Assembly (NCBI GenBank): GCA_015057635.1
Contig: SVEB01000056.1
Location: 1-41,278 of the forward strand
DNA length: 41,278 nt
DNA from: Lachnospiraceae bacterium
GTDB lineage: Bacteria > Bacillota > Clostridia > Lachnospirales > Lachnospiraceae
Direction: 5' to 3'
How positions within the stretch are numbered: the stretch's first letter is position 1; every line of letters begins with the position of its first letter. This document shows positions 24,115 through 32,587 of the stretch, piece after piece. Position numbers and translations under genes: made by a program. The notes under the pieces were generated by a model. It saw nothing but the letters and a program-made list of their open reading frames with translations. It was not told the origin of the DNA and did no database searches.

Positions 24115-25557
24115 ATGAGACAGACAAAAAAAGTGGGGAAAGTGCTGCTTACAATGTTTCTTTGTATCAGCATCTTCCTTTTAAATGGATGTGCTCACAG
24201 CAAGGAGGCAGTTGCAGCTTTAGCACAAGGAGAGCACACCGAACAGGAAAGTGACCTTATATCAGAAGAGAGCGCAGAGATACCCGGTGAAGGACAAGCA
24301 GGAGATGGAGCATCGGAAGCACCATCAGAGGAGAATATAGGAAAGGGAGAGTCCGGAACATCCGGTGAAGGAGAAGCAGGAGAAAACTCATCGGAAGCAT
24401 TTTCAGAGAAAGATTCAAAAGAAGGTTCATCTGAAACACCGACAGAAGGAGAGTCCCAGGAAAGCGCATCAGAAGATAATGAAAATGACGATGCCATCAC
24501 CTTAGAGCACCAGGAAGAGAATTTTACCCATCTTGCTACCGTGCATCTAGTAGCCGCAGGAGATGATCTGCTTCATGAAACCGTAATAAACGGAGGGCTT
24601 AAGGAGGATGGAACCTATGATTATTCCTGTTTCTTCTCTAACCTTTTAGATGTGTTTGAAAATGCGGATATTGCGGCAATCAATCAGGAGACGATTATGG
24701 GAGGAGCCGAAAAGGGATACAGCGGCTATCCACGATTCAACTCTCCGGATGCAATCGCAGAAGCAATCTATAAGGCGGGATTTGACGTAGTTTTGCAGGC
24801 AAACAATCATACGCTTGATATGGGCATATCAGGTCTTACCCATGCAATATCGGTATGGAAGCAGTATCCGTCTATCACACTTTTAGGTGTGAATGAGACA
24901 AAAGAGCAGTATGAACGAATTCAGACGGTGACACGTAATGGCATCACGATCGCGATGCTAAGCTATACATATGGATTTAATGGAAATATTCTTCCGTCAA
25001 AAGATTATTATATGGCGAATACTTTAAACCGGGACAAGATGAAGGAAGACATCAAGAAGGCAAAAGAATTATCCGACTTCGTGATCGTGTTCCCTCACTG
25101 GGGAACGGAGTATGTATATGAACCGGATTCCTCCGAGAAAAGTCTGGCGCAGTTTTTTGCGGACCAGGGAGTGGATCTTGTGATCGGCGGCCACCCGCAT
25201 GTGCTTCAGACGGCGGAATGGCTAACCGGTGAGAATGGAAATCAGACATTCGTGTACTATTCTTTGGGAAATTATATTTCTTCGATGAATTATACGGACC
25301 GAATGCTCGGCGGCCTTGCGGATGTAGTCATTGCAAAGGACGGAGAGAAGACCTATCTGGAGTCGGTTCATATTATTCCGATTGTAACCCATTATGAAAG
25401 AGGAGTGGAAAGCAATTTCGGTGTGTACAGGCTTAGTGACTATACTGAGGAAATGGCAAAGAAGCACTATATTTACGGCACTTCGCGGGGATCGGACTTC
25501 TCTGTTTCAAAGATGTGGGAACTGACCAATCAGATTGTAGGAGAATGGGTCGAGTAA
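24115..25557 (+). CDS. CapA-family lipoprotein (poly-gamma-glutamate synthesis-type phosphoesterase)
   Basis: 480 residues. A lipoprotein signal peptide ends in the lipobox LNGC with Cys26, so the protein should be anchored outside the membrane. Residues about 40-135 form a Ser/Gly/Glu-rich linker with loosely repeated SEAPSEE/SEAFSEK/SETPTEG units. The PGA_cap metallophosphoesterase-like domain follows: VAAGDDLLH, QANNHTLDMG, FPHWGTEY and VIGGHPHVLQ, which supply the metal-binding residues. No capBC genes adjoin, so a role in capsule synthesis is not supported; a wall- or polymer-processing role is as likely. GGGGGG precedes the ATG at 24115. Confidence 0.9.
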   Translation: MRQTKKVGKVLLTMFLCISIFLLNGCAHSKEAVAALAQGEHTEQESDLISEESAEIPGEGQAGDGASEAPSEENIGKGESGTSGEGEAGENSSEAFSEKDSKEGSSETPTEGESQESASEDNENDDAITLEHQEENFTHLATVHLVAAGDDLLHETVINGGLKEDGTYDYSCFFSNLLDVFENADIAAINQETIMGGAEKGYSGYPRFNSPDAIAEAIYKAGFDVVLQANNHTLDMGISGLTHAISVWKQYPSITLLGVNETKEQYERIQTVTRNGITIAMLSYTYGFNGNILPSKDYYMANTLNRDKMKEDIKKAKELSDFVIVFPHWGTEYVYEPDSSEKSLAQFFADQGVDLVIGGHPHVLQTAEWLTGENGNQTFVYYSLGNYISSMNYTDRMLGGLADVVIAKDGEKTYLESVHIIPIVTHYERGVESNFGVYRLSDYTEEMAKKHYIYGTSRGSDFSVSKMWELTNQIVGEWVE

Positions 25558-25882
25558 AGAATGTGAAAAAGCTGACGAGTAAAGAAAAGACGAGATGGGA
25601 AAAAATAAGTCATAAGGTTTAATATCCCTGTTTTTTCTTGCTTTGCCGGCTTTTTTGCTATTTGCAGTCATTGTAGATATATTTGAAATAATTCGGTGTA
25701 AACTTCCAGTATATATACAATTTATGTAAAAAGTATGTAAGTTTGTCAAATTGATAACATTATATGATAAAAAATTAACGAGCGTTGACAATATTTTAAC
25801 TATTGTTGAAATTTGCTGTAAATTCGCTATAATGAAGACCAAGGCTATCGATACATGTTACATAATTGAGAGGAGAATGTTT
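25558..25882 (+). other. Upstream region of the GltD-like gene
   Basis: Apart from the promoter at 25806-25833 and its dyad, I see no gene and no clear terminator for the CapA gene. Confidence 0.4.
25788..25833 (+). promoter_or_regulatory. Promoter and overlapping dyad of the GltD-like gene
   Basis: TTGAAA (25806-25811), 16 nt, TATAAT (25828-25833). A dyad ACAATA-N7-TATTGT (25788-25806) abuts the -35 box and could be a regulator site. Confidence 0.6.
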
Positions 25883-27100
25883 ATGGCAATCCATGTAGTG
25901 AATGAAGCGAAACGCTGTTTAAATTGTAAGAAACCATTATGTCGTACGGGATGTCCAATCAATACCCCGATCCCAATGATGATCCAGGAGTTCTTAAATG
26001 GACAAATCGGAGAAGCAGGAGAGATGGTGTTTGAGAATAACCCATTATCTATCGTGTGTTCTTTAGTATGCGACCATGAGAAGCAGTGTGAAGGACATTG
26101 CATCCTTGGAAAGAAGGGTGCACCGGTTCATATCAGCAGTATCGAAAATTATATTTCAAGTGCCTACTTTGATCAGATGAAGATAAAAAAGGAAGAACGG
26201 AAGAATAAGCGAGTTGCGGTAGTTGGATCCGGCCCAGCAGGAATTACGATATCCATCATTTTAGCAATGCGCGGTTATAGCGTAACGATATTCGAAACAA
26301 GAGAGAAAATCGGAGGGGTTCTTCGTTATGGAATCCCAGCATTCCGTCTGCCAAAGAGCATATTGGATAATTATAAACAGAAGATGTTAGAGTTAGGAAT
26401 CCGTTTCCGTCCGAATACGACGATTGGCGGAGCAATTGGAATTGATGATTTATTCCGTGACGGCTATCTGTCTGTTTTCGTTGGGACAGGCGTATGGCGC
26501 CCAAATACTCTAAAGATTAAGGGCGAGACGTTAGGAAATGTACACTATGCGATTGATTATCTGGTGAATCCGGATTCCTTCGAGCTTGGTGAATCTCTAG
26601 CAATCATTGGTGCCGGAAACTCTGCAATGGATGTGGCAAGAACTGCAATCCGTAAAGGGGTGCGTGAAGTAACCGTATATTCCCACAGCGATACGATCAA
26701 GGCAAGTCCGCTTGAAGTGGAATATGCAAAGGTTGACGGCGTACGTTTTGAATTAAACAAAGCGCCGGTTGAATTAACAGAAGATGGTCCAATTCTTAAG
26801 AATGTAACATGGAATGAGAATGATGAGATGATCGACGAGGAAGGCAGTGCTCATTTGTATCCGGCAGCATCCACAATCATTGCAATCAGCCAGGGACCGA
26901 AAGACAAGATCGTTTCTAAGACAAAAGGCATCAAGGTCAATGACAGAGGCCTGATTGTGACAAATGAATGCGGTGAGACATCCCGTCCTGGAATCTTTGC
27001 TTCCGGAGATGTGGTAAATGGAGCAAAAACCGTAGTAGAAGCCGTTCATTATTCCAAACTTGTTGCGGATGCAATGGACGAATATATGAGCAGTTTATAA
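25883..27100 (+). CDS. GltD-like NAD(P)H-dependent FAD/Fe-S oxidoreductase
   Basis: 405 residues. The start at 25883 lies 7 bases after AGGAG; the ATG at 25877 is too close. The N-terminal Fer4_20 domain has two cysteine groups: C12-x2-C15-x4-C20-x3-C24 followed by Pro, and a second set in the segment CSLVCDHEKQCEGHC. The FAD-binding GSGPAG loop follows, then GGVLRYGIPAFRLP, then a second nucleotide loop IIGAGNSAMDVART for NAD(P)H. This is the layout of the glutamate synthase small subunit, but it is shorter than usual and no large subunit is adjacent. It may serve as an electron-transfer module for another enzyme, or act alone. Confidence 0.87.
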   Translation: MAIHVVNEAKRCLNCKKPLCRTGCPINTPIPMMIQEFLNGQIGEAGEMVFENNPLSIVCSLVCDHEKQCEGHCILGKKGAPVHISSIENYISSAYFDQMKIKKEERKNKRVAVVGSGPAGITISIILAMRGYSVTIFETREKIGGVLRYGIPAFRLPKSILDNYKQKMLELGIRFRPNTTIGGAIGIDDLFRDGYLSVFVGTGVWRPNTLKIKGETLGNVHYAIDYLVNPDSFELGESLAIIGAGNSAMDVARTAIRKGVREVTVYSHSDTIKASPLEVEYAKVDGVRFELNKAPVELTEDGPILKNVTWNENDEMIDEEGSAHLYPAASTIIAISQGPKDKIVSKTKGIKVNDRGLIVTNECGETSRPGIFASGDVVNGAKTVVEAVHYSKLVADAMDEYMSSL

Positions 27101-27104
27101 AAAG

Positions 27105-27164
27105 CTGCCGTCTTTATTAGGGTAATACCATCTGGTACTATCGTGATAGGACGGCAGTTTTTTT
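27105..27164 (+). terminator. Intrinsic terminator of the GltD-like gene
   Basis: CTGCCGTC (27105-27112) pairs with GACGGCAG (27150-27157), with an inner TACCA/TGGTA hairpin, followed by seven Ts. Confidence 0.85.
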
Positions 27165-27229
27165 GTTGCTTGAAACGTATGAGGAATTTAGAAGATTATT
27201 CAATTTTACAAAATAAGGAAATGAAATGA

Positions 27230-27258
27230 TTGACGCTTGTGGGTGGTAATGATATAAT
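27230..27258 (+). promoter_or_regulatory. Promoter upstream of serC
   Basis: TTGACG (27230-27235), 17 nt, TATAAT (27253-27258); predicted start near 27265. Confidence 0.8.
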
Positions 27259-27305
27259 GCAATAAATTAAAGTGGTGTAGTGTTAAAAGGGGGGCGATTT
27301 ACCGG

Positions 27306-27335
27306 ATATTCGTACTTCGGTACGAATATTTTTTT
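27306..27335 (+). terminator. Terminator inside the serC leader (possible attenuator)
   Basis: Perfect 10-bp stem ATATTCGTAC/GTACGAATAT closed by a C(UUCG)G tetraloop, then a T run to 27335. It lies about 40 nt after the predicted start of the serC transcript and 82 nt before the serC start codon, with no gene between. Either it attenuates serC or it ends a small RNA of about 70 nt. Confidence 0.8.
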
Positions 27336-27417
27336 ACTCACAGGTATAGATTTAACAATAGGCAAGTAATGTAATGGGATGTTTGATGAGAAAATGCAGT
27401 AATAAGGAGGATATGAT

Positions 27418-28503
27418 ATGAGCAGAGTGTATAACTTTTCGGCAGGTCCTGCCGTATTGCCCGAGGAAGTGTTAAAAGAAGCAGCAGATGAGATGTTAGA
27501 TTATAATGGCACCGGCATGTCGGTTATGGAGATGAGCCACCGGTCAAAGGCATACGAAGAGATTATCAATACGGCAGAGAAAGACATTCGGGAACTGATG
27601 AATATTCCGGATAATTATAAGGTACTGTTTTTGCAGGGCGGCGCTTCTTCTCAGTTTGCAATGATTCCAATGAATCTGATGAAAAATAAGGTTGCAGACT
27701 TTATCATTACCGGCCAATGGGCAAAGAAGGCATATAAAGAAGCTTGTATTTATGGAAAAGCTAATATCCTTGCAAGCTCGGAAGATAAGATATTTACCTA
27801 TATCCCAGACTGCTCCGATCTTCCGGTAAGTGAAGATGCCGATTATGTATACATATGTGAGAACAACACCATTTACGGAACGAAATATAAGACACTTCCG
27901 AATACAAAGGGAAAGACTTTAGTAGCGGATGTTTCCTCCTGCTTTTTATCAGAACCGGTAGACGTGACCAAGTACGGCATTATCTATGGCGGTGTGCAGA
28001 AGAATGTGGGGCCTGCCGGCGTAACAATTGTAATTATTCGTGAGGACTTGATCACCGAGGATACGCTTCCTGGCACCCCTACCATGTTTAAGTATAAAAT
28101 TCATGCAGACAATAAGTCTCTTTATAATACGCCGCCGGCATATGGAATTTATATCTGTGGCAAAGTATTCAAATGGCTGAAGGCTATGGGCGGATTATCC
28201 GTGATGAAAGAGAAAAATGAGAAAAAGGCAAAGATCCTTTATGATTATTTAGATCAGAGCAAGCTATTTACAGGAACCGTTGTAAAAGAAGACCGTTCCA
28301 TCATGAATGTTCCATTTGTGACCGGCAATGCAGATCTGGATGCTAAGTTTGTAAAAGAAGCAAAGGCAGCAGGATTTGAGAATTTAAAAGGACATCGTAC
28401 GGTAGGCGGTATGCGCGCAAGCATTTACAATGCAATGCCAGAAGAAGGTGTTGTGAAACTGGTGGAATTTATGAAGAAATTTGAAATGGAGAATCTGAAA
28501 TAA
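27418..28503 (+). CDS. serC: Phosphoserine aminotransferase
   Basis: 361 residues, the standard SerC length. This class V PLP-dependent aminotransferase converts 3-phosphohydroxypyruvate and glutamate to phosphoserine. It opens with RVYNFSAGPAVLPEEVL, followed by MEMSHRSKAYEEI, LQGGASSQFAMIPMNL, VADVSSCFLSEP and YGGVQKNVGPAGVTIV, where the lysine of QKNVGPAG binds PLP. AAGGAGG precedes the ATG at 27418. serA follows 150 bp later. The leader contains a strong terminator, so expression may be controlled by readthrough. Confidence 0.97.
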   Translation: MSRVYNFSAGPAVLPEEVLKEAADEMLDYNGTGMSVMEMSHRSKAYEEIINTAEKDIRELMNIPDNYKVLFLQGGASSQFAMIPMNLMKNKVADFIITGQWAKKAYKEACIYGKANILASSEDKIFTYIPDCSDLPVSEDADYVYICENNTIYGTKYKTLPNTKGKTLVADVSSCFLSEPVDVTKYGIIYGGVQKNVGPAGVTIVIIREDLITEDTLPGTPTMFKYKIHADNKSLYNTPPAYGIYICGKVFKWLKAMGGLSVMKEKNEKKAKILYDYLDQSKLFTGTVVKEDRSIMNVPFVTGNADLDAKFVKEAKAAGFENLKGHRTVGGMRASIYNAMPEEGVVKLVEFMKKFEMENLK

Positions 28504-28653
28504 AAAATCTGAAATAGAAAATTTTTAGTAGGGAATCTCGCAGAAAAGAAGAAAATCAGATTTTTAAGAACAGGATGCTTGTCGAGTAAGGGTTAACATA
28601 GAAAGGAAGAGCAGAAAAACAGTAGTGAAGGCTGTTAAAGAAGGAGAATGTCT

Positions 28654-29814
28654 ATGATAAAGTATAATTGCTTAAACCCGATTGCAAAGGTCGGCCTTTC
28701 CTTATTTACGGATCAGTATGAGAAAGAGGACGATATAAAGAATGCCGATGCAGTGTTAGTAAGAAGCGCCTCCATGCATGAGATGGAGCTTCCGGATCAG
28801 TTAAAGGCAGTTGCAAGAGCAGGTGCCGGAGTCAACAATATTCCGCTTGATGCCTGTGCAGAAAAGGGAATTGTGGTATTCAATACGCCAGGGGCCAATG
28901 CGAACGGCGTAAAGGAGTTAGTGATCGCAGGGCTTTTACTAGCATCCCGTGATATTGTGGGCGGCGTAAACTGGGTGCAGGAGATCAAGGATGAGGAAAC
29001 CGTTGCAAAGCTTGTAGAAAAAGGAAAGAAAAAATTCGCAGGAAGAGAGATCCAGGGAAAGAAACTTGGCGTGATCGGACTTGGAGCAATCGGTGTTCTT
29101 GTAGCGAATGCGGCAAATCGCCTCGGTATGCAGGTATATGGATGCGATCCATATATATCCGTAGAGCATGCATGGAATCTGTCCCGTGATATTAAGGCGG
29201 TAAAGACAAATGATGAGATTTATAAAGAGTGTGACTACATAACCATTCATGTGCCGTTAGTAGACAGCACAAAGAAGATGATCAATGCGGATACGATCGC
29301 AAAGATGAAAGACGGAGTTGTGATTCTAAACTTCGCAAGGGATCTTTTGGTGGATGATGAGGCAATGGAAGCTGCGCTTGCATCCGGCAAGGTAGCCAAA
29401 TATGTGACCGATTTCCCGAATGCAAAGACGGCAGGCATGAAGGGCGTCATTGCAATCCCGCATCTTGGAGCGAGCACCGAGGAATCCGAAGATAACTGTG
29501 CGGTAATGGCAGTAAAGGAAGTAAAGGATTATTTAGAGAATGGAAACATCACCAATTCTGTGAATTATCCGGCGTTAGATGCAGGGGTATGCCAGTCCGC
29601 AGTGCGTGTGGCAATTAACCATAAGAATATCCCGAATATGTTAGCGCAGTTTACCAAAGTATTCTCTGATGATAATATCAATATTGAGAATATGGTCAAT
29701 AAGAGCAGAGGCGAATATGCGTATACGGTAATTGATATCAAGGATAAGCCGGAGGAGGATTTTAAGACGGAATTGGAATCCATTGACGGAGTGTTAAAAG
29801 TAAGGATTATTTAG
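28654..29814 (+). CDS. serA: D-3-phosphoglycerate dehydrogenase
   Basis: 386 residues. It oxidises 3-phosphoglycerate to 3-phosphohydroxypyruvate, the first step of serine synthesis. The start at 28654 lies 7 bases after AGGAG; the ATG at 28648 is too close. Visible: RAGAGVNNIP, the NAD-binding fold GVIGLGAIG, catalytic-site segments LNFARDLLVDD and the histidine in IPHLGASTEES. A C-terminal ACT domain (about residues 318-386) is the usual site of serine feedback. It is the shorter SerA form with one ACT domain. It follows serC in the same direction, and no serB phosphatase is adjacent. Confidence 0.95.
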   Translation: MIKYNCLNPIAKVGLSLFTDQYEKEDDIKNADAVLVRSASMHEMELPDQLKAVARAGAGVNNIPLDACAEKGIVVFNTPGANANGVKELVIAGLLLASRDIVGGVNWVQEIKDEETVAKLVEKGKKKFAGREIQGKKLGVIGLGAIGVLVANAANRLGMQVYGCDPYISVEHAWNLSRDIKAVKTNDEIYKECDYITIHVPLVDSTKKMINADTIAKMKDGVVILNFARDLLVDDEAMEAALASGKVAKYVTDFPNAKTAGMKGVIAIPHLGASTEESEDNCAVMAVKEVKDYLENGNITNSVNYPALDAGVCQSAVRVAINHKNIPNMLAQFTKVFSDDNINIENMVNKSRGEYAYTVIDIKDKPEEDFKTELESIDGVLKVRII

Positions 29815-29895
29815 CCTTTTTATTACCAGAATTAATGAGATGGATAAGGGGTTCTAATAGGTGAAAAAAACATTGAAATCATTAGTAGAATTAAT

Positions 29896-29924
29896 TTGTA
29901 ATTGCCTGGGGAATCATGTATAAT
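29896..29924 (+). promoter_or_regulatory. Promoter of xpt
   Basis: TTGTAA (29896-29901), 17 nt, TATAAT (29919-29924). The predicted leader is only about 28 nt, leaving no room for a purine riboswitch. Confidence 0.75.
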
Positions 29925-29958
29925 GCTCATAAACTTTTGGGAAGAAAGGATCAGGAAC

Positions 29959-30546
29959 ATGCAGTTATTGAAAGACAGAATCATAAAGGATGGCAATGTA
30001 AAGCCAGGCAATGTATTGAAGGTAGACAGCTTTTTAAATCATCAGATGGACATTGAATTATTTAATGAGATCGGAAAAGAATTCAAACGCTTATTTGCTG
30101 ATTTAAATATTACAAAGATCCTGACGATTGAAGCTTCCGGTATCGGAATCGCCTGCATCGTGGCACAGTATTTCAATGTGCCGGTTGTATTTGCAAAAAA
30201 GGCACAGAGCATCAATATCGATGGGGAAGTATATTCTACTAAGATTGAGTCATTTACACATAAGAAAACGTATGATGTTATCGTATCCAAGCGTTTCCTG
30301 AATAAAGATGACAGGGTGCTGATTATTGATGATTTCCTTGCCAATGGATGCGCTTTAGTAGGACTGATTGATTTAGTCGTAAGCGCAGGAGCAAGTGTCG
30401 AAGGAATCGGCATCGTGATTGAGAAAGGCTTCCAGTCTGGCGGAGAGATTATCCGTGAGATGGGAATCCGTTTGGAATCCCTGGCGATCGTAGAAAGCAT
30501 GAATGCAGAGGATGGAACTGTTGTATTCAGAGAAGATGCAAGGTAA
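29959..30546 (+). CDS. xpt: Xanthine phosphoribosyltransferase
   Basis: 195 residues, close to the length of the Bacillus enzyme, which salvages xanthine to XMP with PRPP. The ATG at 29959 is taken because [18 protein letters not shown] matches the family start and AAAGGA lies upstream; the open frame extends back over the promoter. Motifs: [29 protein letters not shown] and the PRPP loop [14 protein letters not shown]. No purine permease follows. It stands as a single gene between its own promoter and terminator. Confidence 0.95.
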   Translation: MQLLKDRIIKDGNVKPGNVLKVDSFLNHQMDIELFNEIGKEFKRLFADLNITKILTIEASGIGIACIVAQYFNVPVVFAKKAQSINIDGEVYSTKIESFTHKKTYDVIVSKRFLNKDDRVLIIDDFLANGCALVGLIDLVVSAGASVEGIGIVIEKGFQSGGEIIREMGIRLESLAIVESMNAEDGTVVFREDAR

Positions 30547-30644
30547 TGCAAGACTAATTTTGGTATTTTGTAGAAAAAGAAGGAAAATCTCGTTGCATTC
30601 ATAAAAATATTAAGGTAAACTGAATAGGAATGGTAATAGAAGTA

Positions 30645-30684
30645 AAAACGGTGCTGCATGATAAGAGTGTATCACCGTTTTTTC
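30645..30684 (+). terminator. Intrinsic terminator of xpt
   Basis: AAAACGGTG (30645-30653) pairs with CACCGTTTT (30673-30681), followed by more Ts. Confidence 0.8.
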
Positions 30685-30750
30685 TTGCCTTGAAGGAATA
30701 GGTTTAAAGGCTTTTCGTTACCGAAATCGGCTTAGTGTACTTAAAGGTTC

Positions 30751-30766
30751 TTCACATCTATGTGAA
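30751..30766. promoter_or_regulatory. 16-bp dyad upstream of the ABC exporter genes
   Basis: TTCACATCTATGTGAA, with arms TTCACA/TGTGAA, about 40 bp before the exporter's coding region. It could be a repressor site or a small RNA hairpin. No promoter could be placed confidently nearby. Confidence 0.4.
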
Positions 30767-30791
30767 GGGGCATAACAAAACAGATAAAAGT

Positions 30792-32573
30792 TTGGGAGGC
30801 GATTTTATCAAAAGAATATTAAGTTACTTAAAACCATACCGTGCAGGGATGCTTGTGGGACTCATGATAAAGATCATGGGGACATTTGCGGACTTAGGAC
30901 TTCCAAGGGTATTAGCCTATATCTTAGATCATGTCATACCAAAAGGAAGGGTAGAACTGATCGGATTGTGGGGCGGCGTGATGGTGGCTCTTGCGATTAT
31001 GGCAAGGCAGTTTAATATCCGGGCTAACCGGATGGCATCAAAGGTGGCAAGGGATACGGTACAGTGCATTCGACATGATCTGTTTGCAAAGATCAATGAT
31101 CTGTCTGGTGCCAATGTAGATGAACTGACAGTTCCATCCCTGATTTCCAGAATGACATCGGATACCTATAATATCCATCATATGATTGGTATGATGCAGC
31201 GCCTGGGGGTAAGGGCACCGATCATCTTAATCGGCGGCATCATCATTACCGCTACCTTAGAACCGGTGCTTACGTTAGTGCTTGTGGCAGTGCTTCCACT
31301 GCTGGCATTTGGCGTATACCAGATATCAAAGCATGGCATTCCGCTATTTTCAAAGGTGCAGCAGTCGGCCGATAAGATGGTGCAGGTCGTACGGGAAAGT
31401 ATTTCCGGGATTCGAGTGATTAAAGCACTTTCCAAAACGGAGTATGAGAAGGAGCGTTTCAGAAAGATAAACGAGGAACTGGTGAAGAAAGATATCCGGG
31501 CAAACAGCATTATGGCATTATCGAGCCCGATGATGAATCTTTTGTTAAATGCAGGGCTGACGCTTGTTGTTGTTGCAGGTGCATTCCGTGTGAATTCGGG
31601 AGCATGCGCGCCGGGGACCATTGTTGCATTTTTATCTTATTTTACCATGATTTTAAATGCAATGATTACGATCACAAGAATCTTTGTCATGTATTCGAAA
31701 GCAAGTGCCAGCGCGGATCGAATTACAGAAGTACTGGAATATGAAAGTGATTTAAAGGTACTAGAAGACCGTTATGCGGCAGAGCTTTCGGCCTGTGAAG
31801 GGAAAGAAAAGTATAAGATTGAATTTGAGGATGTGTCTTTTGCCTATCCAGTTTCAAAAAATGAGGGAAGTGAGGATGAGAACAAGAACTGCCTAGAGCA
31901 CATTTCCTTTGCGATACGGGAAGGGGAAAGTTTAGGCATTATTGGATCCACCGGAAGTGGAAAATCAACTATAGTAAATTTGATGATGCGATTTTATGAT
32001 GCGACAAAAGGAATGGTTAAGATTGATGGAAAGGACATCCGTTCCTACTGCCTTCAGGATTTAAGAAGCAAGTTTGGGGCTGCGTTCCAAAACGACGTCA
32101 TCTTCAATGACACCATCTTTGAGAATATCAGTTTCGGAAGAGACTTGTCGAAGGAGAGCGTTGAACAGGGGGCAAAGGATGCCTGTGCGGATGGCTATAT
32201 AAGAGAGAAAGAGGAAGGATATGAACATGTGGCGGCTATTAAAGGAGCAAACTTAAGCGGCGGCCAGAAGCAGCGTCTGTTGATCGCAAGAGCGCTTGCC
32301 AATCATCCGGAAATTCTTGTGTTAGATGATTCCTCCTCTGCACTTGATTATAAGACAGATGCGATGCTAAGACAGGCGATCCGGAAGAATTATGACGATG
32401 CCACGATTGTGATGATCGCACAGAGAATCAGTTCTGTCATGTATATGGATCACATTCTTGTATTAGAGGATGGGGAGATGATCGGATACGGAACACATGA
32501 GGAATTAATGGATTCCTGTGAGGTGTACAAAGAGATTTATGAGTCCCAGATGGGAAATGGCATAACAGCTTAA
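30792..32573 (+). CDS. ABC exporter half-transporter, subunit with degenerate ATP site
   Basis: About 590 residues. An N-terminal six-helix exporter domain is followed by an ATPase domain. The start is uncertain: the only good ribosome site, GGGAGG at 30794-30799, points to an ATC codon at 30807, while the nearest conventional codon in frame, TTG at 30792, overlaps it. GTG codons at 30735 and 30762 lack ribosome sites. Walker A is GSTGSGKST and the signature LSGGQKQR is canonical. Walker B reads ILVLDDSSS, with Asp replacing the catalytic Glu, and the switch histidine is Gln (IAQRISS). These changes mark the non-hydrolytic partner of a heterodimeric exporter with the next gene. Substrate unknown. 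Confidence 0.92.
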   Translation: MGGDFIKRILSYLKPYRAGMLVGLMIKIMGTFADLGLPRVLAYILDHVIPKGRVELIGLWGGVMVALAIMARQFNIRANRMASKVARDTVQCIRHDLFAKINDLSGANVDELTVPSLISRMTSDTYNIHHMIGMMQRLGVRAPIILIGGIIITATLEPVLTLVLVAVLPLLAFGVYQISKHGIPLFSKVQQSADKMVQVVRESISGIRVIKALSKTEYEKERFRKINEELVKKDIRANSIMALSSPMMNLLLNAGLTLVVVAGAFRVNSGACAPGTIVAFLSYFTMILNAMITITRIFVMYSKASASADRITEVLEYESDLKVLEDRYAAELSACEGKEKYKIEFEDVSFAYPVSKNEGSEDENKNCLEHISFAIREGESLGIIGSTGSGKSTIVNLMMRFYDATKGMVKIDGKDIRSYCLQDLRSKFGAAFQNDVIFNDTIFENISFGRDLSKESVEQGAKDACADGYIREKEEGYEHVAAIKGANLSGGQKQRLLIARALANHPEILVLDDSSSALDYKTDAMLRQAIRKNYDDATIVMIAQRISSVMYMDHILVLEDGEMIGYGTHEELMDSCEVYKEIYESQMGNGITA

Positions 32574-32587
32574 GAAAGGAGGAAATT

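Noticed and set aside
24195..24500. Minus-strand Ser/Asp/Pro-rich frame over the CapA linker
   Set aside because: It is antisense to the low-complexity linker; composition is a by-product of the repeat, with no ribosome site.
27259..27335. T-box riboswitch for the serine genes
   Set aside because: No T-box sequence (AGGGTGGNACCGCG-like), no specifier stem, and the leader is too short.
29815..29958. Purine riboswitch upstream of xpt
   Set aside because: The promoter at 29896-29924 leaves a leader of about 28 nt and none of the conserved purine aptamer segments is present.
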